A stretch of DNA of 18,190 nucleotides, from NCBI GenBank assembly GCA_964608735.1, contig CAZSPL010000053.1, positions 1-18,190 of the forward strand, written 5' to 3'. The stretch comes from CAZSPL01 sp964608735 (GTDB lineage: Bacteria > JAJVIF01 > JAPKYR01 > CAZSPL01). This document shows positions 5,556 to 13,535 of this stretch, piece after piece (within the stretch, counting starts at the first letter, position 1; every line of letters starts with the position of its first letter). A program made the position numbers and the translations under genes. The notes beneath the pieces are model-generated. The model saw nothing but the letters and a program-made list of their open reading frames with translations. It was not told the origin of the DNA and did no database searches.

Positions 5556-7363
5556 GCGTTTGCTTCGGAGATAATTATCTCTTCGCCGTCGGAGGTGAAT
5601 GAAACTTTTCGGAATGAATCGCTGATGGGTCTCGAAACGCTTCCGATTGTGACCGTGATGCCCTGGTGGGAAGTGTCGGTGACGATGATTTTGCCCTTGT
5701 GTCCCGCTTCTATCATCGCCCTGATTTCCTCGGCGCGGGCGCGGCTTCGCTCGAATTCCTCTTTCAAAGGTTTGATGTTCTTTACCAGGTCATCGAACAT
5801 ATGGGTCTTGCTTCCAGGGAGGGCGTTTTTGTCGTTCATCTCTTTCATCTGTTTGTATGTGCTGAGCATAACCGTAAGTTTCGGGCTGATTTCGTTCAGC
5901 CTTTTTTTAATTTCCGCGAGTTCGGTACGAATGGCCGGGTCGATGCCGACATCGATTGTCGTCTTGACGGCCATTTCGGAACCGAGGATCTTGCATCGGA
6001 CTTCCTTCCCGGCAGTGATATGGCCCCCTGCGATCCAGCCCTTCTTGCTTTCGCAGATTATTTCCTCTCCCGCGCGGACATCGGAATGCAGTATGAAGTC
6101 CTCGACGATGATCGAGCCCCCGGCGATGACTTCGGCGGCTTCGATGAATTTCGCCATCACATTACCGCCGGCCCTTATCAGGCCCTTGTTCTGTCCCTTG
6201 AAGCCCCACTTGAGTACCACATTGCCCTGTGCATCTATCTCGGCTCCTTCCACCACATCGGTGCATGTCACATCGCCGCCCGCCTTGACGGTGAAGCCCG
6301 CCTGTACCGCACCGTGAATATCGATGGAGCCGACATAGTCGATGCTCCCGGTGGAGACATCGACGTCTTCCCTTATGGTGAGCAATTCTTCAACGGAGAC
6401 TTTGCCGCCCACGAGAATAGGCTGACCGTTGAGTACCGCGACGAGCGCCGTGCCATCCGAGTCGATATTCACATTCTTTCCCGGTGCGAGAGTCGCGGGT
6501 TTACCGGGCACCGGCTTGATGGGGTCGCCGTGGACATTGATGCCTTCTATCCCCTCTGTTGGCTGTACCAGTTTGCCGAGAACATCGCCCGCATTTACGC
6601 TTTCGAAGATACCGAGGTCCTTGTAGTCGGCGAGGTCTTTCGCCTTTATCCGCGGGCCTATCTTCTCGTGCAGGGCATCGAACGTATACTCAACAAAACC
6701 ATCGTTCCCGTTTTCTGGGAGCTTCCCCTCGGCGATGACAACTTTCTCCACGGGCTCGCCGTTCTCAACGATTTCAGTGAGCTTGTCCTCAAGGAGACCA
6801 TGGGTGACCTTGGCCTCCTCGGCGGCGTGTTTGATATCGTCGACTGTCACACAAAGTGCCGACTCCTGGCCCTTGAGTGTAAGGTATGCTTCGAGGCCGT
6901 CGGGTGCTGCTTCAACGAGAATCTCATATTTACATTGCTCGGCGACCTTGAACGCCGCCTGTTCTTTCGATTCGGTATATTCTTTAAAATGGGATTCGAG
7001 TTCATCTTCGAGCACGTGCAAGCCATCGGCACCCGCGGCTTTCAGTTCAGCCGTAATATCGGGCATCTCGACGGAACGGCCTTCCCCGAGTGGCGGTATG
7101 AGGGTGAGGATAGCTTCATCGCCGGTCATTTCAACCCAGCATCGTCCGGGGAAATCCGCGGGCGGTTCGTCGAGGAGCTTGAAATCATCGCCATGACCGT
7201 TCTTGAGTGCTTCGACGATACGCTCGGGTTCGATTCCATCAAGGCCGAGTGAATCCAGTTCCTCTTTTACCTCTTCATGGAAATCAGTATCCCCAGTACC
7301 TCCGTACGGAAGGCTCTTCAGGTATACGCCGTCGGTGAGCGCGTATATGCAAAATCCTTTCAT
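5552..7363 (-). CDS. FapA/DUF342 family protein with beta-helix and coiled coil
   Basis: A 603-residue protein without signal peptide or membrane segments. Residues from about 220 match the DUF342/FapA family: the DGxVEYTFD entry, the segment GKLVQPTEGIEGINVHGDP (263-281), then short repeats of the G-x-V-x-A-G-G type (337-470), which should fold as a right-handed beta-helix. Residues 478-555 are a charged predicted coiled coil, and the last 45 form a small beta domain. The N-terminal 215 residues seem to hold two related domains (about 73-143 and 146-215). FapA homologues affect flagellar or polar assembly in some bacteria, but many members occur without flagella, and no flagellar gene is visible here. 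The ATG at 7363 follows GGGGAT. A duplicated N-terminal region is the oddest point. Confidence 0.8.
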   Translation of the reverse strand: MKGFCIYALTDGVYLKSLPYGGTGDTDFHEEVKEELDSLGLDGIEPERIVEALKNGHGDDFKLLDEPPADFPGRCWVEMTGDEAILTLIPPLGEGRSVEMPDITAELKAAGADGLHVLEDELESHFKEYTESKEQAAFKVAEQCKYEILVEAAPDGLEAYLTLKGQESALCVTVDDIKHAAEEAKVTHGLLEDKLTEIVENGEPVEKVVIAEGKLPENGNDGFVEYTFDALHEKIGPRIKAKDLADYKDLGIFESVNAGDVLGKLVQPTEGIEGINVHGDPIKPVPGKPATLAPGKNVNIDSDGTALVAVLNGQPILVGGKVSVEELLTIREDVDVSTGSIDYVGSIDIHGAVQAGFTVKAGGDVTCTDVVEGAEIDAQGNVVLKWGFKGQNKGLIRAGGNVMAKFIEAAEVIAGGSIIVEDFILHSDVRAGEEIICESKKGWIAGGHITAGKEVRCKILGSEMAVKTTIDVGIDPAIRTELAEIKKRLNEISPKLTVMLSTYKQMKEMNDKNALPGSKTHMFDDLVKNIKPLKEEFERSRARAEEIRAMIEAGHKGKIIVTDTSHQGITVTIGSVSRPISDSFRKVSFTSDGEEIIISEANA

Positions 7364-7391
7364 TTAATCCCCGCTTTTGTATGTGTGCGAA

Positions 7392-7421
7392 GCCCGGCTT
7401 CGGGCCGGAAGCATCGTATCA
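7392..7421 (-). promoter_or_regulatory. Possible promoter and 5' hairpin for the FapA-like gene
   Basis: On the minus strand TGA-TACGAT (7421-7413) resembles an extended -10. Transcription would start near 7406, directly at a GC-rich hairpin, GCCCG-GCTT-CGGGC as read on the plus strand at 7392-7405, leaving a 43-base leader. The -10 is only a 4-of-6 match, so this is weak. The remaining stretch 7422-7484 shows nothing definite. Confidence 0.25.
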
Positions 7422-7484
7422 TTATTATCCGGTTTATTGATGGAATTAACCGTTAAAGGAATGCTTAGCGCGAGAAAAGTAGTG

Positions 7485-7592
7485 AGGGGACAGGCTAATT
7501 CGAGATCGTGGTTTTGGGATGGAGAGGAATGCATTTACGGAGTTTCGTGCCATGCGTGCTTCGGAGCCTGTCCCCTGCGTGTGGCCTGTCCC
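7485..7592. repeat. Second palindromic element with GGGGACAGGC arms
   Basis: AGGGGACAGGCT at 7485-7496 and AGCCTGTCCCCT at 7565-7576 are a perfect 12-base inverted repeat enclosing 68 bases. A further copy of the right arm, GGCCTGTCCCC, follows at 7583-7593, ten bases before the mtaB stop. The right end is preceded by CATGCGT, as is the unit at 3082-3110, which suggests the two elements are related. The longest plus-strand frame here encodes no recognisable protein. Confidence 0.6.
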
Positions 7593-7602
7593 CGGGGCGG
7601 GG

Positions 7603-8916
7603 CTATAGGTGGCCGAGGCCGAGTTCGCGGTCAGGGATGAATTTTTCGAGGATGCCGGTATGGAATGTCCCGCGGAATTCGTCGGGGCCTTCGAGGAGGA
7701 TGCGGAGATAATTATCGCTCAAGCCCACAAGCAGGCCGGTTCGCGAGTCGCTGGCATTTTCTATGAGAAGGTCGAGGTCGATACCGATTTGTGATGTATA
7801 GAATTCTTCACGCTTCCCCGCCGAGAGCTTCTTGAGGATGCGGTTCCGTTCATCGCGGAGGGTATGGGGGACTTTCCCGGGAAAATCAGCCGCGCGGGTG
7901 CCTTTGCGTTCGGAATATGTGAATACATGCAGGTAGCTCAATGGCAGCGATTCGATGAAATCATATGTCGCGCTGAATTCAGCATAGCCTTCGCCCGGGA
8001 AACCGGTGATGACATCGGCACCGATGCACCACCCGGGGTCGGCATCCTTCAAGCGGCGGACGATTGACCCGTATTCGGCGGGGGTATACGGCCTGCCCAT
8101 CGATTCAAGGATGCCGGGATGCCCTGATTGAAGCGGCAGATGAACATGGCGGCATATTTTGGGGTCGCGCGTGATGAATCCGATGAGCTCGCCGGTCATG
8201 TCGACGGGTTCTATTGACGATAGTCTGAGGCGGTGGAGTTTTTCGATGGGAACAAGTTTTTCAAGCAGGTGAGTGAGGGTGATGCCGATGTCTTTGCCGT
8301 AGCATCCGAGATGCACACCAGTGAGGACGATCTCCCCGAAACCGCGTTCGGTGAAGCCGCGCACTTCGCCGACGACATCGGCAACCGGCTTTGAGCGCGA
8401 CGGGCCGCGTGCGTCGGGTACGATGCAATACGCGCACCGGTAATCGCATCCGTCCTGAATTTTCACGAACGCGCGGGTGAGTCCGCCAAACTGGGTCAGG
8501 CGGGAGAACGGGATGGCCACAGAGGAAGAAACCGGGGCTATCATCACGCGGGGCGGGGTTTCTTTGACCGGCGGGACGGGAATCAGGTCGAGTAAATTCG
8601 ATTTTTCAATATTGCCGACTATCAGGTCGACACCTTCGATGGACTGAATCGCTTCGTGGTTGACCTGGCAGTAGCAGCCGCATACGACGATATATGCATC
8701 GGGATTTCGCCGCCGGGCTTTGCGAATCTGCTGGCGGGAATGGTAGTCGGCGCGCCCGGTTACGGTGCATGTGTTGACGACATAGACATCGGCCGGTTCG
8801 GAGAATTTGACGATGTCGAATCCCGCGGATGCGGCATCCTCGCGTATGGCAACCGTCTCATACTGATTCAGCTTGCAGCCGAGTGTCTTGAATGCTATGC
8901 GGTATTTCGCGCTCAT
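7603..8916 (-). CDS. mtaB: tRNA (N6-threonylcarbamoyladenosine(37)-C2)-methylthiotransferase
   Basis: A 437-residue radical-SAM methylthiotransferase. MtaB converts t6A37 to ms2t6A37 in tRNAs reading ANN codons, using two [4Fe-4S] clusters and S-adenosylmethionine. The N-terminal UPF0004 domain has TLGCKLNQYET with Cys14, then Cys50 (NTCTVTGRAD) and Cys81 (CGCYCQ). The radical-SAM triad is Cys157, Cys161 and Cys164 in IQDGCDYRCAYCIVPDARG. A TRAM-like domain (about 380-433) ends the protein. TLGCKLNQYE and the GRADYHSR segment fit MtaB better than MiaB or RimO. The start at 8916 gives the family's usual N terminus; an upstream ATG at 8961 would place the promoter-like TATAAT inside the gene. 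It is transcribed away from etfB. Confidence 0.93.
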   Translation of the reverse strand: MSAKYRIAFKTLGCKLNQYETVAIREDAASAGFDIVKFSEPADVYVVNTCTVTGRADYHSRQQIRKARRRNPDAYIVVCGCYCQVNHEAIQSIEGVDLIVGNIEKSNLLDLIPVPPVKETPPRVMIAPVSSSVAIPFSRLTQFGGLTRAFVKIQDGCDYRCAYCIVPDARGPSRSKPVADVVGEVRGFTERGFGEIVLTGVHLGCYGKDIGITLTHLLEKLVPIEKLHRLRLSSIEPVDMTGELIGFITRDPKICRHVHLPLQSGHPGILESMGRPYTPAEYGSIVRRLKDADPGWCIGADVITGFPGEGYAEFSATYDFIESLPLSYLHVFTYSERKGTRAADFPGKVPHTLRDERNRILKKLSAGKREEFYTSQIGIDLDLLIENASDSRTGLLVGLSDNYLRILLEGPDEFRGTFHTGILEKFIPDRELGLGHL

Positions 8917-8938
8917 CAGGAATCCAATACCGGGTGAC

Positions 8939-8944
8939 ATTATA
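8939..8944 (-). promoter_or_regulatory. Possible -10 box of mtaB in the divergent mtaB-etfB gap
   Basis: A perfect TATAAT lies on the minus strand 22 bases before the mtaB start at 8916. No convincing -35 is found 16-18 bases upstream. No clear promoter for etfB on the plus strand was recognised in 8917-9011, although TTGAAG at 8951-8956 is a possible -35. Confidence 0.3.
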
Positions 8945-9011
8945 GCCCAATTGAAGTACACTCGTTCCTGTTCCCGTTAAAGACGACGCTTTATGAAGAG
9001 GGACACGTTCG

Positions 9012-9836
9012 ATGCTCAATATTGTCGTCCTAATAAAACAGGTTCCCGACACAACGAAGGTGCGTATCGACCCGGAAACGGGAAACCTCGACCGGAAAGG
9101 GGTTCCGAGCATCATCAACCCGTTCGATATGGAAGGGATATATGTCGCCGTGGACATTGCGAAACGCTATGGCGGGAAGACGACCGGGCTTTCGATGGGT
9201 CCCCCGCAGGCGATAGCGGCGATACGCCAGGCGATAGGGCTTGGTATTGACGAAGGGATTTTGCTTTCGGACAGGCGGTTTGCGGGGGCGGATACATGGG
9301 CGACGAGCTACACCCTCGCGCGCGCGGTCATGCATCTCGGGAAAGCGACGCCGGTTGATATCGTCATCGCGGGAAAGCAGACCATCGACGGCGACACCGC
9401 GCAGACCGGACCGGGAGTGGCGCGCAAGGTCGGTTTCGAGCAGTTGACGTACGTGAGCAAGATCATTGAAATCGATGAAGCGTCGCGCGAGATAACCGTC
9501 CAGCGTAAGCTCAACATCGGGAGCGAGACGGTCAGGACAAGACTTCCCGCGCTGATAGCAGTGCTTCCCGGGACATCGCCGCCGGTGTATCCCCCGCTTC
9601 CGCAGATGATAAGGCGCGCGAAATACAAGCCATCGACATGGAGCGCCGACGATATCGATTTGGATTTCGACCTGATCGGGCTGAAGGGTTCGCCGACGCA
9701 GGTGGTGCGGGTATTCGCGCCGCCTGAGCGCGCGCCGGGGAGGATAATCGATTACGGAGGGGAGACGAGTCGTGCCGTGGGTGAACTCGTGAAGATGATA
9801 GGCGAGGATGAGTATTTCACGAGGGGGGATGGATAG
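9012..9836 (+). CDS. etfB: Electron transfer flavoprotein beta subunit of an EtfABCX-type complex
   Basis: The 274-residue beta subunit. Together with the alpha subunit it binds two nucleotide cofactors and passes electrons between a dehydrogenase or NADH and the downstream quinone-linked partner. The N terminus (NIVVLIKQVPDT), NPFDMEG (36-42) and the nucleotide loop AGKQTIDGDTAQTGP (120-134) are standard for the family. In bifurcating homologues the second site holds FAD instead of AMP and oxidises NADH. Because etfC and etfX homologues follow directly, the bifurcating type is the best reading; the sequence alone does not prove it. The ATG at 9012 follows a purine-rich AAGAGGGA at 8996-9003. 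The stop abuts the etfA start with no gap. Confidence 0.93.
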   Translation: MLNIVVLIKQVPDTTKVRIDPETGNLDRKGVPSIINPFDMEGIYVAVDIAKRYGGKTTGLSMGPPQAIAAIRQAIGLGIDEGILLSDRRFAGADTWATSYTLARAVMHLGKATPVDIVIAGKQTIDGDTAQTGPGVARKVGFEQLTYVSKIIEIDEASREITVQRKLNIGSETVRTRLPALIAVLPGTSPPVYPPLPQMIRRAKYKPSTWSADDIDLDFDLIGLKGSPTQVVRVFAPPERAPGRIIDYGGETSRAVGELVKMIGEDEYFTRGDG

Positions 9837-10913
9837 ATGCCGGGATTGAAGCGGGATTTTCCATACGACCCGGATTCCTTCAAGGATGTCTGGATATATA
9901 TCGAGATAAACGGCGGGGTCGTCGCGAATGTAGGGCTCGAGCTTCTCGGACAGGGGAGACTTCTCGCGGAAAAACTCGGATGCAGGCTTTGCGCCGCGAT
10001 GATAGGGAGCAATCCGCGGGCGTTGACATCTGAAATTTTCGAGTACGGGGCCGACAAGATATACATCATCAGCGGGGAAGTATTTTCCCACTACCGCACG
10101 ACGCCATATGTGAACGCGATGCTCGCGCTTATGCGGAAGTATCATCCGGATATCGTTCTCTATGGCGCGACGGAGCAGGGCCGCGACCTTGCCGGGGCGG
10201 TGGCTGCGGAGATCATGGGGGGGCTTACGGCGGATTGCACGGGGCTGGATATCGACGACGCGACGAAGACCCTCATCTCGACGCGCCCGGCATTCGGCGG
10301 AAATATCATGGCGAGCATCAAATGCCCGAAGGACAAGCCGCAGATGTCGACAGTGCGTCCGCGCGTATTCCCGATGCCCCCGAGGCAGGAAGGGCGCAGC
10401 GGTGAGACGGTCGTTGAGGAATTCAGCATCGCCGAGGATGACATCGCGGCGAAGGTCCTTAATTTCACGCCGGCATCGCAGGAGCATGTGATAGACCTGT
10501 CAAGGACGGATATCATCATCTCCGGGGGCAAGGGGGTCGGGTCGGCGGAAGGATTCAATAAACTCAAGGAGCTTGCGCGATTACTCGGCGGGCAGGTCGG
10601 CGCGTCGAGAGGAGCCGTGGATGCCGGTTATATCGATTATTCACACCAGGTTGGGCAGACGGGGCAGACGGTGCGTCCGAGGCTGTATTTCGCATTCGGT
10701 ATTTCCGGCGCGATACAGCATCTCGTCGGGATGAAGGGTTCGGACAGGATAATCGCGGTCAACACCGATCCCGAAGCGCCCATTTTCAAGAATTGTGATT
10801 ATGGTATAGTTGACGACCTGTTTGCCGTCATAGATGAAATGATATCGGTATTCGGCGCGGGCAAGAGCGCCGGATGGCTCAAGGCGGCGGGCATGTCATC
10901 CAGGACGGAGTAG
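9837..10913 (+). CDS. etfA: Electron transfer flavoprotein alpha subunit of an EtfABCX-type complex
   Basis: The 358-residue alpha subunit, partner of EtfB in the same operon. The N-terminal half is the nucleotide-fold domain. The C-terminal FAD-binding domain shows SGGKGVGS (229-236), SRGAVDAG (257-264), HQVGQTGQTVRP (270-281) and GISGAIQHLVGMK (288-300), followed by the usual NTDPEAPIF. All FAD contacts appear intact. The start codon immediately follows the etfB stop TAG, with GAGGGGGGAT just upstream. The protein starts with about 15 extra residues before the first strand (VWIYIEI). In bifurcating complexes this FAD carries the low-potential electron to ferredoxin or flavodoxin and the domain rotates to reach EtfC. 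Partner identity here is inferred from the operon. Confidence 0.93.
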   Translation: MPGLKRDFPYDPDSFKDVWIYIEINGGVVANVGLELLGQGRLLAEKLGCRLCAAMIGSNPRALTSEIFEYGADKIYIISGEVFSHYRTTPYVNAMLALMRKYHPDIVLYGATEQGRDLAGAVAAEIMGGLTADCTGLDIDDATKTLISTRPAFGGNIMASIKCPKDKPQMSTVRPRVFPMPPRQEGRSGETVVEEFSIAEDDIAAKVLNFTPASQEHVIDLSRTDIIISGGKGVGSAEGFNKLKELARLLGGQVGASRGAVDAGYIDYSHQVGQTGQTVRPRLYFAFGISGAIQHLVGMKGSDRIIAVNTDPEAPIFKNCDYGIVDDLFAVIDEMISVFGAGKSAGWLKAAGMSSRTE

Positions 10914-10916
10914 AAT

Positions 10917-12263
10917 ATGGCGGAAAATGATTCGATGGACGTCGTTGAACAAGAGGCCGTAGAGGAAGCGGAAGAGATACGGTTCGATGTCGCCATCGTG
11001 GGCGGCGGACTTGCCGGGCTCAGCGCGGCATGGCACCTTGCCAAAGCGGGAGTGGAAGCCGTCGTCATCGAGCGCGGCGATGTCCCCGGCACGAAGAACG
11101 TGATGGGGGGCGTGGTTTACGAGCAGTCGCTTCGCGATAATTTCGGCGACATCGTGGACAGCGCGCCGCTGGAGCGGCGGGTAATAGAACAGCGGCTATG
11201 GGTACTCACTGAGGATGGGGGAATAACGCTCGGGCATCGCAACAAGGCGTTCGACGAGAAGGCCAACGCGCATACGGTGCTGCGGGTGAAGTTCGATGCA
11301 TGGCTCGCGGAGCAGGCGGAGAACGCGGGCGCGCTGCTGGTACCGGAGACGGTTGTCGAGGAACTCATCATAAAAGATGACAAGGTCGTCGGGGTAAGGA
11401 CCGGCCGCGAGGAAGGGGATATTTACGCGGACTGCGTTATCGTCGCTGATGGATGCAATTCGCTCCTGGCGTTGAAACATGGTTTCCGCAAGGAATACGA
11501 CCAGGACCAGCTCGCTCTCGCGGTGAAGGAAGTGCACGCCATCGACAGGCAGGTAATCAACGACCGGTTCGGCATCACCGATGAACAGGGCGTGACAATA
11601 GAGATAGTCGGCCCGGTGACCGAGGGGATACTCGGTACCGGGTTTATTTATACGAACAAGGACACCATTTCGGTCGGACTGGGATGCCTTCTCAAGGGGC
11701 TTGTCGACAAGGAGCTCAATGTTTCGGACATGCTTGAGAAGCTGAAGTCGCATCCGCTCGTGGAGCCGCTGATACGCGGTTCGGAGATGAAGGAATACAT
11801 GGCGCACTGCATCCCGGAGGGGGGTTATTACGGCATCCCGAAGCTCTTCGGCAACGGCGTGATGTTCGCGGGTGACTCGGCGCAGTTCGTGAATGGCATC
11901 AACCGCGAGGGCTCGAACATGGCGATGCTGTCGGGGCGCATCGCGGCACAGACATATCTGAAGGCGAAGGAAGCGGGGGATTTTTCGGCGGAGCGATTGA
12001 AGCTGTATGAGTCGCTTTTGCGGAAGACATTCATATTCGCCGATTTGCGCAAGTACCGGAACCTCGCGAAATTCATCGAGGGCAACCCGCAGCTGCTCAC
12101 CGAATACCCAGAGCTGGCCGAATGGGCGGTGCGCGAATGGCTTACGGTTGACGGCGTGCCCAAGAGCGAGAAGCAGAAGGAAATCATCGCGCGGGCGATG
12201 AAGGATATCGGCATCTGGCGCGGCATCAAGGATGCGTGGGGCTTATGGAGGAATTTCTCATGA
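10917..12263 (+). CDS. fixC: FixC/EtfC flavoprotein-quinone oxidoreductase
   Basis: A 448-residue FAD protein related to ETF-ubiquinone oxidoreductase. The dinucleotide-binding motif is VAIVGGGLAGLSAAWHLAKAG (26-45), followed by the acidic strand end VIERG. GNGVMFAGDSAQFVNGINREG near the middle is the second FAD-contact motif of this family. Unlike mitochondrial ETF-QO it carries no iron-sulfur domain of its own; that function is supplied by the small ferredoxin gene that overlaps it. It should sit on the cytoplasmic face of the membrane and reduce quinone with the high-potential electron from EtfAB. The first 20 residues form an acidic extension before the core fold, and a later ATG at 10935 is possible. 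It starts three bases after the etfA stop. Confidence 0.92.
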   Translation: MAENDSMDVVEQEAVEEAEEIRFDVAIVGGGLAGLSAAWHLAKAGVEAVVIERGDVPGTKNVMGGVVYEQSLRDNFGDIVDSAPLERRVIEQRLWVLTEDGGITLGHRNKAFDEKANAHTVLRVKFDAWLAEQAENAGALLVPETVVEELIIKDDKVVGVRTGREEGDIYADCVIVADGCNSLLALKHGFRKEYDQDQLALAVKEVHAIDRQVINDRFGITDEQGVTIEIVGPVTEGILGTGFIYTNKDTISVGLGCLLKGLVDKELNVSDMLEKLKSHPLVEPLIRGSEMKEYMAHCIPEGGYYGIPKLFGNGVMFAGDSAQFVNGINREGSNMAMLSGRIAAQTYLKAKEAGDFSAERLKLYESLLRKTFIFADLRKYRNLAKFIEGNPQLLTEYPELAEWAVREWLTVDGVPKSEKQKEIIARAMKDIGIWRGIKDAWGLWRNFS

Positions 12264-12535
12264 ACATAGAAGACAAGCTCTACACGATAGCGACCAAGAC
12301 CGACGAGGATAATCCGCATCTCGAGCAGCTCGACGCCGATGTATGCGAGCGATGTGAGCGCAAATGGTGCACGGTGTTCTGCCCGGCGCAGACATACAAA
12401 TGGGAAGACGACAAGCTGGTGATAGCCTATGAGAATTGCGTCGAATGCGGCGCGTGCCGCGTGGGATGCCCGTATTTGAATATCGGCTGGCGGTATCCGC
12501 GGGGGGGATTCGGGGTGCGGTATAAGTTCGGGTAG
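12260..12535 (+). CDS. fixX: FixX/EtfX ferredoxin-like protein
   Basis: A 91-residue ferredoxin-like subunit. Two four-cysteine sets are visible: Cys29, Cys32, Cys37 and Cys41 (ending in CP), and the classical Cys60-x2-Cys63-x2-Cys66-x3-Cys70-Pro. Two [4Fe-4S] clusters are therefore possible, relaying electrons between EtfC and the quinone or EtfAB. The start is the ATG at 12260, whose ATGA overlaps the fixC stop and which has GGAGG at 12247-12251 eight bases upstream; a longer frame from 12236 is unlikely. It closes the etfBAC-X operon. No clear terminator is seen in the 136 bases after it, and I saw no convincing promoter there for the next gene. Confidence 0.93.
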   Translation: MNIEDKLYTIATKTDEDNPHLEQLDADVCERCERKWCTVFCPAQTYKWEDDKLVIAYENCVECGACRVGCPYLNIGWRYPRGGFGVRYKFG

Positions 12536-12671
12536 AGATGCAGACAGACGCATACGATGCTTAGTGAGACCATATGTGGCTTAACGGGCAGGAACGAAGA
12601 TATTCAGCCGAGCATTTTAAATATCCCCGGAAACGCATCTAAACAAGTAGCCCCTTAATATGGAGGATAAC

Positions 12672-13535
12672 ATGTTCAGGCATCTTACCATTGCGATTGC
12701 GCTCATCGTCATGACGGCGTTCGGAGTTTCATGCTCGAATTCGCCGGTATCATCGCCGGATACACAGACGGGAGCATTGGAACTCGGGGAGGCGCTGGGT
12801 TCGACATCCTGCGCGGGATTCTGGCAGGTCACGGTCGACCCGGTCGCCGGTACGATTGAAGCCGCGGATATGCGCAGCGGCGACAAGATCGTCAACGTGC
12901 TCGGGTTCCTCGAACCGCCGGCGCTTTCCGGGATGACAATCGATTTCGACACGCTCTACATCGACAATCCGATAATCGAGGTGGATGTGATTATCAATCA
13001 TCCATTCGACACGGTCTATAACCAGTTCACGGGATTCGATGTGCGCGGGGTGGTTTTCGGTCCGGAATTGACGAATGCGGACGGGCTTACGATAATCCCG
13101 AGCCCTGAATTTTTCACCGGCGTGCCGTTCGGGTACCAGAACGGCTTGCTCGGGACGCCTGACGGCATCGCAGATTACGAAGGGCTTGCGGGATACAAAT
13201 ATTTCACAGACGGCCTCGATGCCGACGCGGATCTCGCGGAATTCCTCAGCGACCCGTTCTTCGTGGAGTACCGCGGATATTTCCCCGAAGGCGGGCTGTG
13301 CGTGAGGCATTACGTGCTGGACTGGAGCAACGTCGAGCATGATTTCTTCGTATTCAACTATGCCATTTACGCGAACTATGACTGGCCGGTCGGGGATGGG
13401 CCATATGATATCAACGATTTCGAGATAACGACCGCCAACAGCGCAGAGGCCGTGTGCTGCAAAGTCACGGAACTCGATAACAGCCTTTATTATTCCGACG
13501 GAAGCGGCGGCGGTACAATAAGCCTCCAGGCCTAG
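12672..13535 (+). CDS. Secreted lipoprotein, N-terminal part, ending at an in-frame amber codon
   Basis: 287 residues read before a TAG at 13533-13535. The start MFRHLTIAIALIVMTAFGVSC is a signal peptide ending at a loose lipobox with Cys21, so export and lipidation are likely. GGAGG at 12662-12666, five bases before the ATG at 12672, supports this start over the ATG at 12660. The mature part is beta-rich, with WQVTVDPVAGTIE, a segment ending HPFDTVYNQFTGFDVRGVVF and many aromatic residues; this resembles large outer-surface proteins of uncharacterised bacterial lineages. The frame after the TAG continues without break (IWDWQGNIDAVKLSSYD), so the stop interrupts one gene. No enzymatic motif is seen and the function is unknown. 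Confidence 0.75.
   Translation: MFRHLTIAIALIVMTAFGVSCSNSPVSSPDTQTGALELGEALGSTSCAGFWQVTVDPVAGTIEAADMRSGDKIVNVLGFLEPPALSGMTIDFDTLYIDNPIIEVDVIINHPFDTVYNQFTGFDVRGVVFGPELTNADGLTIIPSPEFFTGVPFGYQNGLLGTPDGIADYEGLAGYKYFTDGLDADADLAEFLSDPFFVEYRGYFPEGGLCVRHYVLDWSNVEHDFFVFNYAIYANYDWPVGDGPYDINDFEITTANSAEAVCCKVTELDNSLYYSDGSGGGTISLQA

Noticed and set aside
5666..7252. A 528-residue plus-strand frame
   Set aside because: It is antisense to the FapA-like gene and shows no recognisable domain.
9030..10487. A 485-residue minus-strand frame
   Set aside because: It lies antisense to etfB and etfA, whose motifs are unmistakable; long antisense frames are common in this GC-rich codon pattern.
12660..12671. Lipoprotein start at the ATG at 12660
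   Set aside because: This ATG overlaps the GGAGG that serves the ATG at 12672, and starting there would put two acidic residues before the signal peptide.
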